A stretch of 64,000 nt of DNA from assembly GCA_008508345.1 (NCBI GenBank), contig QNGE01003554.1, forward strand, positions 1-64,000. Direction: 5' to 3'. Position 1 is the first letter of the stretch, and each line of letters starts with the position of its first letter. The position numbers and the translations under genes are program-made. This document shows, piece by piece, positions 1 to 13,300 of this stretch. Source of the stretch: Paragonimus westermani (lineage: Eukaryota > Platyhelminthes > Trematoda > Plagiorchiida > Troglotrematidae). A model generated the notes under the pieces. The model was not told the origin of the DNA. It saw only the letters and a list, made by a program, of their open reading frames with translations, and did not search any database.

Positions 1-258
1 TAAGAACGCATACGTTGAGATTGGATCGTGTATCGAGTCGACTTTCAATATTACTATACCCAGCCTTGAATGTTTTTCAACTGTGCTGGCCATATTACAA
101 GTAGCTTGATGTCCACTAACTGTCTCGGCCACGGTCTCTGCGTGCGTGCGGCGCAGCAGGTTATGGTGACGCCCGCCGCAGCCGACAGCGTCACTACGCG
201 ATCTGACCCTGCAGTCTGAGGCTCGGTGGTATAATTTGAGGCAAACAAAGCAAGCTGT
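1..258 (-). pseudogene. gag: BEL/Pao nucleocapsid knuckle and start of protease
   Basis: The minus frame ending at 258 stays open to the window edge (86 codons). It begins with a CCHC zinc knuckle, CFVCLKLYHRASDC (C-x2-C-x4-H-x4-C), then a second Cys/His-rich stretch (GCGGRHHNLLRR), a linker, and a segment that looks like the start of a retroviral-type aspartic protease (ILKVDSIHDPISTYAF). This frame differs from that of the neighbouring 277-966 ORF, so a frameshift near 260-300 separates gag from the knuckle. The catalytic Asp of the protease would lie just outside the window. Confidence 0.75.
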
Positions 259-276
259 CCCATCTCATGGGTACAC

Positions 277-966
277 TCATGGCCAGAAAGGAGTCATACG
301 CCTTAAGGGTGTGCGACTGAGAGTACAACACGCAACTGACTTGAGGGTCGCTTGTCCGGTCTCGGCTAACGAGCAGGCTGGATGACTCAAAGGGGCCACT
401 TTAGTATCTTGCCGGCTGCTCTCAGACGAACGCGCTGTCCTTGATTCCTTCCGTTCACTTTCATTGATTACCAGACCATACATACTGCGTGCAATTCTCG
501 CGCAGCGAGAGATAAACTTGGTCAGTTCATCAAAGGACGGCTCTCCTGCCATACCAAAGATGTAGTCCACAGCTTCTGTCCACTTATTTTGCAGGTGAAC
601 GTGTAGGGCTCTCGCAATACGCTTCAGTGTTGTCACCGAGTTGAGGTCGGCCATATAGTTCATTCGACCCAATGCAATAGAACAGTTCTGCATTCGTACG
701 GACATTCGCGACAGAGCTTTGACGCTGTTGCCTACACATCTTCCGTTAGGCAGCAGACCACCTATCATAGATCTAGCAACGAAATAGGGCTGTTCATAAA
801 GTTCCTTCAGCATCTGTCGTGCTCTGCGATAGCCAGCGCTGGGTTCTATCATGATACACTCATCTATCGACTCCTTAGCTCCACCCTTGCAGTAATACAT
901 CTGGAAAAGGAGACTCTGGCCATCATCCGACACTTTAGATTCGACATAGCTCTCGAACTGTAGCAC
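277..966 (-). pseudogene. gag: BEL/Pao gag central domain (DUF1759-like)
   Basis: A 229-codon minus-strand ORF with the typical Pao gag core: an ESYVESKVSDDGQ start, a KGGAKESIDECIMIEP helix, YRRARQMLKELYEQPYFVA, then LGRMNYMADLNSV and HLQNKWTEAVDYIFG. In this family the domain packages the RNA as part of the capsid. The annotated Met is not a real start. The same frame is recognisable upstream to about 985 but is interrupted by a stop where a conserved Tyr is expected (NLMN*WK). The last 40 codons no longer resemble gag, consistent with a frameshift before the zinc knuckle. Confidence 0.8.
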
Positions 967-1173
967 AACTTTCCATTAGTTCATCAGGTTGCCATCAAAA
1001 AACCAAGTTCAACCTTTGGCAGCGCCAAGGTTGCATATAGTGGAGCTAGTGCGGAGCCAACTTATGCACAAGACGAGGTCGACACTGGTTATTCGGTGCG
1101 GGCTGTCACCGGATTCAACCGCGCCCCACAGTCATCAAGAAACCTGTGAATGTAAGCTTTCTGCTTACTTCTA

Positions 1174-1797
1174 TCATACCGTTTTCTGCCCCCACATGCT
1201 CATCACAGATATCCTCATATTGTCGAGATGTTCCTCTGAATGTTGGAATACGGTCAAGGCCAACACTGGGTGGATGGCGGACAGCACGAGCGGCCGGACG
1301 AGCCATCGCGCAACGGAATCGGATAAACAGACGAGGAATGGCAAGCGAAAAACCCTCCGATAGAAAGCACCGGTCACGCACGTAAACCGGTTAGAAGTGC
1401 ACACGACGCGTGAACGGAAACCGGGGGGTGCTGCGGGTTGGAATTGCGACTCATAAACGAGAGAGCGCGCGTTGCATGTGACTAGCGGTTTGGACAATAA
1501 AGATTGTGCTTTATTGGACGCCTTCTCGCTACAATATTTGTCAGCTAGCATAGCGTTTAGCCTGGCCTCCTCTACTTTTGACTTAGCTCGCAACAACACC
1601 ATCTGCAATTCAACTTCTGCCTCATGCTGCCTTTCTTTCAGCTCAGCCTGTAACAACGCAGATCTAGCCTGAAAACGGTTGTTACAACTAACGCGGGAAC
1701 CAGAGCATGAGATAGAATCAATAACACCTTTGACTTGCTCGACTGAATTCGATTGACCATTCAGAATAGGTTGTTTCCTGAAGTTGTCAGACATCAT
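1174..1797 (-). pseudogene. gag: BEL/Pao gag N-terminal charged helix region
   Basis: Minus ORF starting at a Met at 1797 (MMSDNFRKQP). Residues 40-105 are rich in Ala, Glu, Lys and Leu (LLQAELKERQHEAEVELQM, LLRAKSKVEEARLNAMLADK) and are predicted to be helical, as in the N-terminal part of Pao gag proteins. From about residue 135 (position ~1390) the translation no longer looks like gag, so a frameshift or insertion is likely there. It lies directly upstream, in transcription order, of the gag core at 966-277, which supports one element. The assignment rests on context and composition more than on motifs. Confidence 0.6.
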
Positions 1798-4245
1798 CAG
1801 GGGTTAAGCAGACTGAGGATGAGTGTTGAGTGCCGTACGATCTTCCACGAAGACGTTGAGCAACGCGTAGCAATAAACCGATGATCCCAAATATTCAAAA
1901 CAAGATTGGATTGCAATGCCACCGTACTATTGAACAAATTATCCAAGTGGATATTCAGACAACCTCAACAGTTTCAATCGACAGATCGTTTTCAGCGAAT
2001 GGGCTACTATTTGTTGCTGAACGGGTTAAATATGAACTGTAATCACGTAATAAGGCACTCGTGCACAAAAGAGCTTTTAGTGAGGCTGTCTTTCAGCACC
2101 TGGGTGAAAAACTGTCATTTGTAACAGCCTGTAGTTTGTTGATGAGAAATAAATATTCAGGTAGCAATCGACTCACACGCGGTCAACATTCGCTCTCTTG
2201 TAAACTCTGAGTAACTGACTAGAAATCCTTAAGTCCGAACGTTCAAGGGTCAACTCGATGGTCAGCGCCGGCTAAACAGATTACCACTGCACGCACGACT
2301 TCATATTCACATAAACGTTTATTAATGGACGTATATATGGACGCCCTTCTCTAAGTCACCGTACATGTGTGGTCTGCCAAGCGCATAAACATATATGCAC
2401 CTCTGGTACGTGCCAGTGAGATAAATCAGAACATAAGTTCGCGGGACGAATGCCGTGTTCTGTATATTTTTAGGCTTATTATTTATACCATTTACCCAAC
2501 CTTGACATAACTTCCTTTTAATTAAATTTTTCGAGTCTTTATGCAAGAGTTAACCGACTATAGTTATCTTTGTGTACGATACACGGACGGATTCTCTAAT
2601 CACCAGACCATTCGGCAAGTAGACTCCCTATCTTGATCCCATCTTTCAGGGTGAGTTATTCTTGACACTGGCTCGCACAACTGGGGCCGCAAATGTATTA
2701 CAAAATAAAGCGACCAAATTGAACGGGCTTCGTCGAGTGGTTAACGCCCTTTCAAGAAAGAGGCCAGCATATTTTCAAGGCTCCATCTCTCTAGACATGG
2801 GTTGGGTAGGCTGAATTTATGGATATCGCGGATTAATGAATTTCAAAAAGCAGTCACTCCTGATTAGAGGAATACTAAGGGAAGCGGCACTGCACTACTA
2901 CCTGACAAAAGTTATTTTGTACTATAGTACGATTATTATGTTGGGGGCGGTCGAACGTTTCTTCATGAGTAGTGTAGCAGTTGATTGAGAGAATTTGCTC
3001 ATGCCAAATTTTGCATACTTTACCGGAAATTCCATGCAGACCGTGAAATGTCCAAACACCTACATACAACACCGCAATTCATCCACAGGATGGGCTACGT
3101 TGAATTTCTTGCCAACTTGAAGACAAGACGTTGATCTCTTCCAATAGTCTATTGGTTTAGGAAAATTAGTCTATGGGGAATAATGGCAGGTTAGTTACCG
3201 AGTGTGCCAGTACGTGAACTGCTAACACAGCTGTTAGTCAAGAGCGCGGCTGACTCATTGGAAAGTGGTGTGCTGGGGCCTATAATCAGTGACGGCACAC
3301 AACAACAGGGGTACATAAAAGCAAAGGGACCGGTGTAGGCGTCTTGCAAGATCATGTGTACAAACCAGAAAGAAGTCACTGCGGGTATGCGGCGATTACA
3401 CGAGTCAGCAAACTACTGGTCGTTCAATACAACCTATAATTCAACTGAACAAGCCACATAAGTTAATGGATGAAATGTCGTGCACAACGGGTGATGGTGG
3501 AGGAAAAAGTCGTTTTCCTGAGGTCGCCGACGATTATCACTGCTCACCCGCGGTGATGCATTTCACGAATGTTTCTCATCCGCTTGATACTGAGTAAGTT
3601 GTTCCGAAACTAGGTATGTAATGCATCGCATACGGCGGCTTGTGTATCCTTTCCAGTAACAGCCCGTTAGGTAACATTTGACTTATTAGTTAGAATTGTT
3701 TAGGCTACTGGCAGGATCGCATCCCAACTAAGTAGAAAATAATTACGTTTTTCAGGTGTTTCACAGCGACGGGTTTTCAACATTCTTTCCTACCCGATCG
3801 TCTCAGGCACTAACTACCGTCAACAAAGGCTAGGATCGGTCATCTTTCTTTTATCCAGTAAGTTTGGGAGTGTACGGTGTGCTGTTTCCTTGATTGGGAT
3901 TAGTTTTACTAGGATTACACGAAAGGTAGGATGACCAGATTTTGGGAGGAGATCTTATAATATCACACTTAACTCATATTTTTGAACCACGTCATTTGTC
4001 TGAAAAATAACTCTACAAGACTCTGAAAATGCTTTACATTGAGGAGAAATGCTTATCGGCCGTGAGGCCGGCTCTCACCGAAGGATATGGTTAATTAGCG
4101 CCAGCCCGAATAAGCGTTCTTCATAGTCTTCGAACGTCGTAAATATCACTACACAGCTGACAGAGTATGGCCATCAACAAATAAACAGAAAGAGGCTGGC
4201 TGGAAAGTCTATGTGAATGCAAACGCTGCGATCAAATGTGAGTGA
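1798..4245. other. No recognisable gene
   Basis: Only short ORFs (under 80 codons) are present on either strand and none shows a familiar motif. The right-hand end of the BEL/Pao copy at 1-1797, including its 5' LTR and leader, should fall in the first few hundred bases but cannot be delimited without a second LTR copy. Confidence 0.6.
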
Positions 4246-4247
4246 TA

Positions 4248-4294
4248 GTCAACTTGAAAATTAATCAAATCCCCGACTACTCATCAGTAAAATA
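4248..4294. repeat. 47-bp motif shared with 24877-24921
   Basis: The stretch beginning GTCAACTTGAAAATTAATC and containing CCCCGACTACTCATCAGTAA recurs in the same orientation at 24877-24921 with only three or four differences. A weaker resemblance (GTTTGGCGTTC, then CACAATT) follows about 90 bases downstream here and about 180 bases downstream in the other copy. It may be part of a dispersed element. The other copy lies inside a BEL/Pao integrase remnant, right next to the only ambiguous base in the window. Confidence 0.6.
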
Positions 4295-5020
4295 AATTTC
4301 TGCCTGCGCAAAACAGCTTGCATGACCGCTTCACCACCTTTGAACACTTATCAGCAAACCGTTTGGCGTTCGGCGAAGTGTAAACTTATTGAAGCCCACA
4401 ATTACTTTTAGCGATACACTTCACTCTTACATACACACCCATCAACCCCGCCTTCCTATAGTTGGTTTTGGTCCTCAGATGTGTGGTGCCTGACACCCTA
4501 TAATTTGCACCGTTTTACGCCCAGGCGCCATTCACCAAAACAGCATTCATGTAATCAATAAACAGCATCATGACTGTTGTAACGAAACTTCAGTTTAACG
4601 TGCCTGTATCAAAGGAATCGTTCTTCTCTGGCTACTGACCCAGCTCACCCGTACAAATTATGGTCAAGTAGCAATCTACAAAGAAACGCTCGCAGTGTAG
4701 CAACTGAAACGGTGGCCTAAAGAATAACCTTCAACAAAAGTGTGATTGGCAATTGATGGACACGATGCTGAGCGTCACGGTGAAACGACAGGAGAATGTG
4801 CACACTCGCAGTGACGGTAATGCACGACCGAGTTTGATCAAGAATGGTGTACATTTCTCAGTGCAAATGTGCGAAACACGCCGAGATATGCAGGATAGAC
4901 GCATTTATTCAAAAAGTAAAGAACATCACAAAACTGAAATCTGCTAGCAAAAAGGGCGTGCTCACAGAGAAAAGGCTTTTGGTTTAAGAAAACGGGTGCA
5001 CGCCGCTGGGAGCAGATAGT
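4295..5020. other. No recognisable gene
   Basis: One ORF of 64 codons at 4753-4947 (+) is present but has no recognisable motif. Part of this stretch may be the untranslated or ORF1 side of the LINE that becomes recognisable at 5021. Confidence 0.4.
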
Positions 5021-5395
5021 TTGCTTGTGATTAGTAGGGATAAATTACCCTCACATCCGTCCGACGTCTCCAACGACGACACCGTTATCGTAAACCTAGA
5101 CAGCCTCTCACGATTGCCACGCTTCACCCACTCGTTTATTACAGGCGAATTCAATATGCCCTATAAAAACCGGGGATGATCTCATCAGAACTGTGAAGGC
5201 GGATTCCCAACATATTTACAAACGCTGATAAGAAAGAAAGCATGGATACAGCACGTCAAATCCACGCCGCGGCATAATCCTAGTCAGCTTCTCTCCGTTC
5301 GATCCGGACATTAATAATAAGAGCCACCTGGTAGACAGAGTGTTCATCAAGCCACCGCTTGAACATAGTGACCACTTTATGCTCACATGTCGTCT
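5021..5395 (+). pseudogene. LINE copy A apurinic-type endonuclease, C-terminal half
   Basis: Frames read PSDVSNDDTVIVNLDSL, then a GEFNMP that corresponds to the GDFN metal-binding motif of APE-type endonucleases (the Asp is now Glu), KAWIQHVKS, and SHLVDRVFIKPPLEHSDHF, in which the terminal SDH active-site motif is kept. This nuclease would nick target DNA for target-primed reverse transcription. Frame changes near 5190 and 5290 and in-frame stops show decay. The N-terminal half of the domain was not found. Confidence 0.7.
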
Positions 5396-5904
5396 TATCT
5401 GTTACTGATTACAACAACCAACAAACGTTCACAGTCCGAAACTACTTACGTTCGCTTCTTTCTGATTACGACACCGTGGACCAGGACCATCGTGCATGTC
5501 GGAGTGCAAATCGGAAAGCGGACGACTTACCTACGCCGTGCACCTTCTCCTTTCGGCCATTCCTTTCGCGCGGAATGCGTTGTCTTCCCGATGACCGTTT
5601 CCACTAATTTTCGGAACATAAGCTTACGGAGAGCTAGAGCGACCGAGGGCGTTCCATATTGTCTGAAGTAGGTGCAAGCAGAAATTCTGTGAACACGGTA
5701 ACCTCGTACAAGTAAGATTCCTTTTCGGAGCCGACGGAAACAAAACTTTCCATTTGAACACATGTGACGACTAGTAAAGAACAAACTCTCAGCTTTTAGT
5801 CGTGAATTCTTAACAAGGAGACTTCCTCTAACTTTCTAGTTGTGGCCGAGTTATTCACGGAGTGCTGAAAAGTCTACAAACACTACGACGTCATACTGCC
5901 CAAC

Positions 5905-7065
5905 TTGAATTCCATTGTGCCGCTAGAGAACTTCCGGCAATCACACACTGCCACTGGGTTTTCTGTGCTGAACGTTAGATACCTTACGTCTAATGTTTCT
6001 TCGTATAGCGCAGTTGATCCTGACGAGTTCCATACTGGAATTCTCAAGGAAGCAGCTGCTAATTCGGCTGAACCTGTTTGTAGCTGCTCAAACAGACAGC
6101 CCTAAATAACATTCTCCCTAGAACATGGAAAGAGGCGACGATCACACCCATGTTTAAAACGGGTGACCGGCACGCTCCGGCGAACTCTCGGCCGATCAGC
6201 CCCACTAGCATTCCGCCCAAGTTGATGGAGCACTCACTGAAACTTGCCATCCTCAACCACTCCCTAAAAACTCATCCATTCTCCTCCACTTTGCATGGCT
6301 TCCTTCCTAATCGGTCATGCATAACGTGCGCATATTTTCATGGATAGTCTGACGGAGGCCGAGGACAATGGCCTTATCTCAGACGCTATCTTCTTTGATT
6401 TCACCAAGCCTTTTGGCCGTATCCCACACTGCCCCCTGGAACACAAACTGGAAGCTTATGGTATTCAAAAAGAGGTTGGTTGCTGGATTGCCTCCTCAAT
6501 TCATAGTAGAACTTTCAGATTAAAGGCCGGATCAGACCTTCCGTCTCCCTCTTTCATTTCTGCGGGAGTTCTCCAAGAATCAGTGCTAGATATCTTGTTA
6601 TTCCTCAATAACATCAAAGACCTCCCGGACAATATTACAAACAACACCCTCCTATACGCCGACGACCTGATAATCTGGAATGCCACTGATCCCACTGCAC
6701 TACAGATTGAACTTGACGCGATTGGAAGCAGCCTTTCACCGAATGATAACAAGCACACGCTTATTTCACTCTCTAGACATACTCGCAATGTTCTAGTGAT
6801 TCGTAGTGCGTTTAGCACAGTTGATATCATGGAAATCGATTTGAAGGAAGGTTTATGCATTCGGCTCTCGCCTGACTTGTCCTTCGCGTATCACCATGAG
6901 ATGGCCCCAAGAGAGGGATTCGCCGCTCTTCAGATGATCAAGCGCACTTTCCACCGCATAGATGAAAAAAGCTTTTCAAACGCTTTGCGGGGTTTATGTA
7001 AAGCTGTTCTTCAGTATGTGAATCGGGTCGTGTATACCAGCCTGAAGAAAGATATTAACTGTTGA
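5905..7065 (+). pseudogene. LINE copy A reverse transcriptase
   Basis: Palm motifs are visible on the plus strand: an N-terminal MFKTGDR segment at ~6150 (the usual FKKGDR block), motif A FFDFTKPFGRIPH (second Asp of the usual AFD replaced by Gly), a degraded motif B/2 (GVLQESVLDILLFL instead of PQGSVLGPLLF) and an intact catalytic box LLYADDLIIW. The C-terminal VVYTSLKKDIN and VQRVATKLIADEE blocks follow. Frame changes occur between 6100 and 6150 and near 6340, and a stop separates the last block. The enzyme would have copied LINE RNA at a nicked target; this copy cannot. Confidence 0.85.
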
Positions 7066-7395
7066 GCGTGTTCAGCGCGTGGCTACCAAGCTGATCGCAG
7101 ACGAAGAAATGTCACGTCCGAGTCTCACTTTCAATTTCTTGATCTGCACCCACTTGGATTTCAACGACTCCGTGGTTGTTTAATTCTCACACACTTCTCC
7201 TCTAGAGTGGGTCTCGTTGAAATACGACAGCCAACAAGGACATAACAGGAAGCTTTTCACGCTTCGTCCTCGGACCCTTCCTAGGCGACAGTTCATTACT
7301 CACACGGATATTAACCAATAGAACAGCCTTCTCTTCGAGTTCGTCAGCAGCGCTTCTGGAGATCGTTTTAAAGCTTTGCTTGATTTTCATTTATC

Positions 7396-10300
7396 TGAAA
7401 CTTCATAATGCCGGTAATCTCACTCTGTCCTTGGTGTTCACTGCAATCCCCAAGAGCAGTGCTATACGCTGTTCAAAGTTATGGCTTTTCAGAACAACTG
7501 ACTCTCGCTGACACTGAGAAAGGTAAACCGGTTTGATTCGGGTGACTTTGGCTCATTCCTCGAACTTATTTCTAGTTCTTTGTCTTTGCATTTTTTGAGC
7601 CCTTACGATGTTACGTTTGAGTTGATTTCTCTAACAGCTCAACGTGACTCCAAGAATACATTTTTATTTGATCGTCAGCTGTTTAACTTAACCAAATCTA
7701 TGGATTATATTCATTGCACCGGCATAATTAGGGGGTTTTTGGATGCTTTTTTGATGTGATGTTTCCTGCGGGGTTTTGCACGCCATTATTGATAGTGAAA
7801 TAATGGACGTATACTCCATCATTCATTGTAACACACATAGATCGCATAGTTTTGAAGATTTTACCGATGATCTGGTGCTGTGGAGCCTGCGGTTATGGGA
7901 GTTGATCGAAGGGTAACAGTAGAGAGGGACGACCGTGGAAGGGTACTGCATGTGGTTACCTCGCGATGATCAACTTGTGGACAAACTTGCTTTTTGTTAA
8001 GGGCGATGGAGAACGTAGTTTCAGTTGTGGTTGTAAAGTAAGGCGTCAGTCTGAATTCAGCTAGCGCTACGCATTTGTGTCCACCGCTGCATATACTGAG
8101 GTTTCTCACTGGTAGGGATTCCCAAGAGTGAAGTTTCATTTCCGACTGACCACAGCAGTGCGTTAGTCCTGTCTATTTGTCAGCCTTCCGTTGCCGTCGT
8201 TGATGGCTTGCATCGGAGGAGTCGGTGTGTGCTTAACGTCGACCAAGTGGCAGTTTGAAACTGCTTTCCTGAAGAGCGGTGGCAATGTGGTGTTTGGAAA
8301 AGCGGTGGCCAGTTAACTTTATCCTGTTTTGGAACGTCCGGCGGCAATCAAGCAATAAAAGAAGGGCACGAGGTGGGCTGCAGCCCGCTTGATGGCACGG
8401 AGGAGCACGTCGAGAGGGAAGTGCCTGACGTCCTGGAGTGCGTCAAACGGCGTTGAGAAAGATGTGGTTCAGGCAACCTTGAAGAGTGGATTAATGGATG
8501 GGTGGTTAGCAAACTCGGGATCGTTCGCTGCTTACACTTAGGCGGACGAATGCAAACAGCTGCAATCGGTTTGTATCGGGCATGTTAAAAGAGGCGTACA
8601 TTTAGTCATGCTTATAGAGCAGACGAGCGGTACAACACGGTTGTAGTCACTGTTCTTAGAAAAGCCGCAAGAGTGATCATCACTATAGGGTTGCATGAAG
8701 GTTTTCTCGGTGCCTGAAATGTTGGATGTCGCTTAGGTCACTTGGAGATGGGCAATTACCACAAAATTACAGTAAGACAGCGATAGCGAATGATGTACGA
8801 GCTTACCGTCCTGTGATACACCGTGGATCTACGACTGTTGAATCACTGTATCACGATGGTTTGCAGGTTATCGACGATAAGTGTACGTTCAGCAGGAAGT
8901 GCACTCTCACGGGGTGTCTGAATTGGACGTCGAGGTATCTCCACGCTCACCTCATTATCGCGTGGTGGTCGTGCATCTCGAATTCGCACAGTCGTCCCTA
9001 TTTCACCGAGTTCACCCACGTCTTTCTTGTTGCAAAAGATTGAGATAGGTAATGATGAACGTACATTTTGTAAGTTTCGAATTCAGTTAAGCATCGGAGT
9101 CTCGTGAGCTCATCCCAAAAGTGGTTGCCATCGCTGAGACGCCTTGAGGAGGGGTTGGATTTTGCAGCAGACCCGTCCGCCTTGCAACGTGCCGTATGAA
9201 ACCGATGAGTACGGCCAAATAGAACTGGCGGAAGAAAACGGGGAGAACACATGTAGTAGGTTAAAATGCGTGGTGTACAAGGGCCAACGCAAGCATTCCA
9301 TAAGGATAAGGAGGATTTGGTTAACGCTCAAATGAAAGCAAGCAATGCAAACGGTTAGGCTGGAAACATGGAGCACATTGACGAAAGAGATATTTGAAGG
9401 TATCAGAACCATCCGGGTGTTTCGCACATTCTTTATGCCACCAACGCAAGAGCCACCACACTAGATTCAGTTCGTTACGTCCTCCTTCCCGAACTCCTCC
9501 TAGCGACATCCCGAACAATGTTAGTCGTCCACTGGTGGTAGGTACTTTCAGCAAACGCCACGTTTCCTCCTTTTATTAATAGACTTGAATGATGAGTTGC
9601 TGCTTATATGACGTGATTGGACGCTACTTGCAAACTCCGTGTCGTTCATCATTGCTGGCTGCTGTCCACAACCCACCGTAGGAGAAGTATTTTACATGCA
9701 TTGCTTTCCGCGTTCCGATTGGGAACTCAATGTTGATGGCTGGTATATATGGATTAAATAGATGTGCACATTGCAACCGCGGAGTGATGGCTACGTGAAG
9801 ACCCTACGAACACTCTTCCGCCAGATGTAGCTATTCCCTGAAATTGTTTGGGCTCTGCAACTGTCCATCCATACCCCTCACCGGGCATGCAGCTGACAGC
9901 CTCACGAGTGCTCGAAGCGAGATTCCCAGTCTCCATCAGTTTGCTTGCCTTGCTTTTTATCATACCCTCAATAAAACATCCCGACGGTGCAGTGTCCATT
10001 GTGATGCTTCGTAAATGGTCCCGTAATAACCACCTATGTTTTGCAACAAATCACCTGCCCTGATTAGGTCATCATTGAAACACCTGAGCCTAACGTACTC
10101 GTCGTCTGTTGGCAGGGGTGTTCTATGAGTACGTTGGTGACCCACTGATCCCCAGAGGCTAGCAAAACCCCGGACGTATACTTTGCAACGCCGTATGGTC
10201 ACGTCACCGCAGTCTGTGGCACTGATGGCACCCTTGATTGTCGCGCGCTTTCGTTCTTAGCCACGCAACAACTGCCCGGTGAACTTGCAGAAGCCCGACC

Positions 10301-13300
10301 AAATCGTATTATTTCAGGCCGTCCGGTTCAACACCAAGTCTTCCCACCATCTAAAATCATTGTTACAATGCGAAGAACCTATCTGAATTACATCCTAGTA
10401 CCTTTGCTTTGGATCACCGGGGCCTTGATTACCTGATTCCACTTGTCCACATGGATGCTGCCTTGGACTACGGTCATCACCCATTCAACGGGCTTGACAT
10501 ATACATAGAAGTTAATTCAACATCAGCACGGCTTCCATATTGCCAATGTTTGCTCTCTACAATTCCTCGGTGTTCACAACGTTTTCTCACCATCGAATGC
10601 ACAAGATACGCCTCAGGTGAAAGCAGTTCATGTTGTGCAAGGCCCGTTGGTACGAAGTCCACATTTCACCACTGCACATCAGTAGAGGCAACATCATTGA
10701 GTGGAAGGTATGGTGCACAGCGCTGACTTTCGTGCAGTGGGTCTCCCAGACACGTCTCTCATTGCGTCCGAGGGCAGCACTAGCCTTCGCTACATGAGAT
10801 ATTAACTCTCAGTCAAGGGAAACATTTGTCAACAAATTGCTACATAAGCAGCGGGTTATGGAACTCCAAGGACTGAACACCACCGCCGGCCGTTATCGTC
10901 AAACGCACCCAATACTATTAAAATCCGTAGCAACATCGTGCTATAAAAAGTAGGCCCCGGTGTTGCACTCATCCATGGGATCCGCCATCACACTACTTCC
11001 GCACTTTACGTGTAGATCCTGAAGCCTCTCCATATTGAGAGCCAAAACCAACAGCTTTCCTTCATCGCCTGTTTACGACTACGTATGTTCAATCGGTTCT
11101 AGATCGCAGTATGAATGATCTAGCAACCGCTCCCTCCTCCTTAACAGCTTTACATCACTACCATTCATCACCATATAATATTCACGCCTGATGTAGTTGA
11201 ACACTTCGCGGGTCCAACGAAAGCTATACGACGAAACAAACACGGCTTCCCCTGCTGTAATTTTCAGTCTACGGTTAACTGTATCAACTCCCTGATCGAT
11301 CAACAATGACCGGTGAGTGTGACTCGAGTAATTATGAGATATATACGAACTTCCGTTTTTGTACGAAACGTGGATAACCGAGGGACGCTGAAAATCCCGA
11401 AACCTGCGGAAGTGTATCGTAATACGAAAAACATACTCAATATACCCACTTGTGAGTTACACATTCAGTTTTTCTGCTCTTCCTGTACATTGTACACTCA
11501 GGAATCCCCCTGATTCTTGTAGTGCTGTGCATATGTTACGCAAGTTTTCAGGACGTAAATTTCTCTAGTCTTTATATGAAACACTCGCAGCCTACTATAG
11601 ACTTCCGCAAACTTGTCACGGCGCTGAATTCCACCACTCGACATCTTGCACAAAAACCGATTATTTACCGATCGACACACCTACACTCAAATTTATACCA
11701 CGCATCAGCCAGTAAACAATCACAGCACCCAAATTTCCCCTAAAACTTACACAGCCGCCAGCCTGCTTCTGCAGTATGCCCGGATGCACCTTTGGCATAT
11801 TTCGCAACTACTTGGTGTGATTAAACTTAAGAAAGCCGGCTTTGGTGAGGGAAGGGGGGAACTTTAAAAACCCGGCGAACGGTTGGACAGGACGCAGCGC
11901 GCGACTCCGTCGACTGCTGGAAAACGTCGAAAAGTTGAAAATCCCGCGATTTGGTTGGTCAGGATGGGGTTTGTATGTCTGGCTGTCGCAGATTTTCTTG
12001 CTCAAGGGGTGTTTATGAGTTGAGAAAAAGAACACAATCTCACATGTTAAATGGAACAGTGTAGAGTGACTTAAACTTGCTTTAACGAACGATGAGTTTA
12101 TAGTTTTCTTGACAAAGACTGTTTGATATTGATATTTTTGAGTTGGTTAAGAAGATATATGACGCTGCCAAACGGTTATGGTATTTTTCGATAACTGAGT
12201 AACTGGCGGCCACATATGGATTGACTATAACGCGGTAAACAAAACTCCGTATGGCCATTGAAGTCGATTTGCACTACAAGGCCGATGTTTGAGCTGAAAT
12301 CCACACTCCATAACACAAATGTTAGATGGTTAACGAGATGGTCTCAAAGTAGTGGAAGGAAGAAAACGGATGAGTCAAGGTTTCAGTGCGATTATGTAAG
12401 TTATACGAGAGGGATATTTTGCCTATCGCTGGTTTATGTGCAAGTTTTGCATGATAGTCTCTAATCCGTTGATATCAAATACCAGTAATCATGGTCTGAA
12501 GGCCTATAAGCCTTATAATCCTGGTAATTACGAGGATGGATAGAATATGTGGGGAAAATATACATTTGAACTATAAACCTATTTCCTGTGTGGGTGTTCT
12601 AAGGATAACTCATGTGAGGTAACACAGCTGGATTCAGTGATAAGCGCTAATTTCACATTTTCTAGCAATCTGGGTAACGCGTGTACGATAATGTGAATGA
12701 ATACAACTATGTCGATTTTACAGCGGTTTCGTGAACATGCAATAGGTCAAATGCTAATGAGGATGAGTGGATGATAGGGATATAACGAACCGTTTCGTGC
12801 GAGCTGTGTTCCAGAGGTGCGCTACAGCGGGGACAGGTATGTACGTTATATGTAGTTGACGGTCGAATGTTTCCCGGACTCCACTAAATTAAGTCAACAG
12901 GGGATAAACGTAGTTTAAAGGTGGGTATCATGTTTGCTAGCTCATATTAGATATGCGAGCCCCCTATAAAACGCTCATTCACATCACTGCTTCTGATTTC
13001 CTCCGGAAGTTTGCTCTATATAAAGTAAAATTTCACAATAAAGGAGTACCTTTCCCAGATAGGAAGGTTGTCAAATGGGGCACTTTTTGTTAGACAATAT
13101 AGGGAGTTTCGTTCTGAGTGAGCAGCAAACTCTGTGATGGTGGCATCTGAATATAAATGAGTTTATACAGAGTCACAAGCTGCACCTTCAAATTTCGTAA
13201 CCAAAATGGACAATTACCAAAGCTTTGACAGCCTTTTCTATGGGTGGACGAGGAAGAATATCTACATAAGCTTTTAATAAATGGTCGTTAGAGGTTTTTT

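Larger units (their letters stand above)
1..1797 (-). mobile_element. BEL/Pao LTR retrotransposon, gag part, runs off left edge
   Basis: Three blocks on the minus strand read in the order expected for a BEL/Pao element: a charged N-terminal gag region (1797 down to about 1380), the central gag domain (966-277) and a CCHC knuckle followed by the start of the protease (258-1). They lie in different frames, so the copy carries frameshifts near 260-300 and around 1000, and a stop replaces a conserved Tyr just before 966 (about 980). The rest of pol should lie to the left of the window. No LTR could be assigned on the right side because its partner is outside the window. Family assignment is by resemblance to the DUF1759-type Pao gag. 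Confidence 0.8.
5021..7395 (+). mobile_element. CR1/jockey-type LINE (copy A), endonuclease to RT C-terminus
   Basis: Plus-strand fragments appear in collinear order: the C-terminal half of an APE-type endonuclease (5021-5395), a linker, a reverse transcriptase (5905-7065) and the RT C-terminal domain in shifted frames up to about 7395 (QRLRGCLILTHF; SLLFEFVSSASGDRFKALL). The endonuclease is the same family as that of the LINE at 31.8-34.0 kb: both read SDVSxDD followed by a G-x-FN motif at the same spacing. Multiple stops and frameshifts make it a non-autonomous relic. The 3' tail was not identified. Confidence 0.8.
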
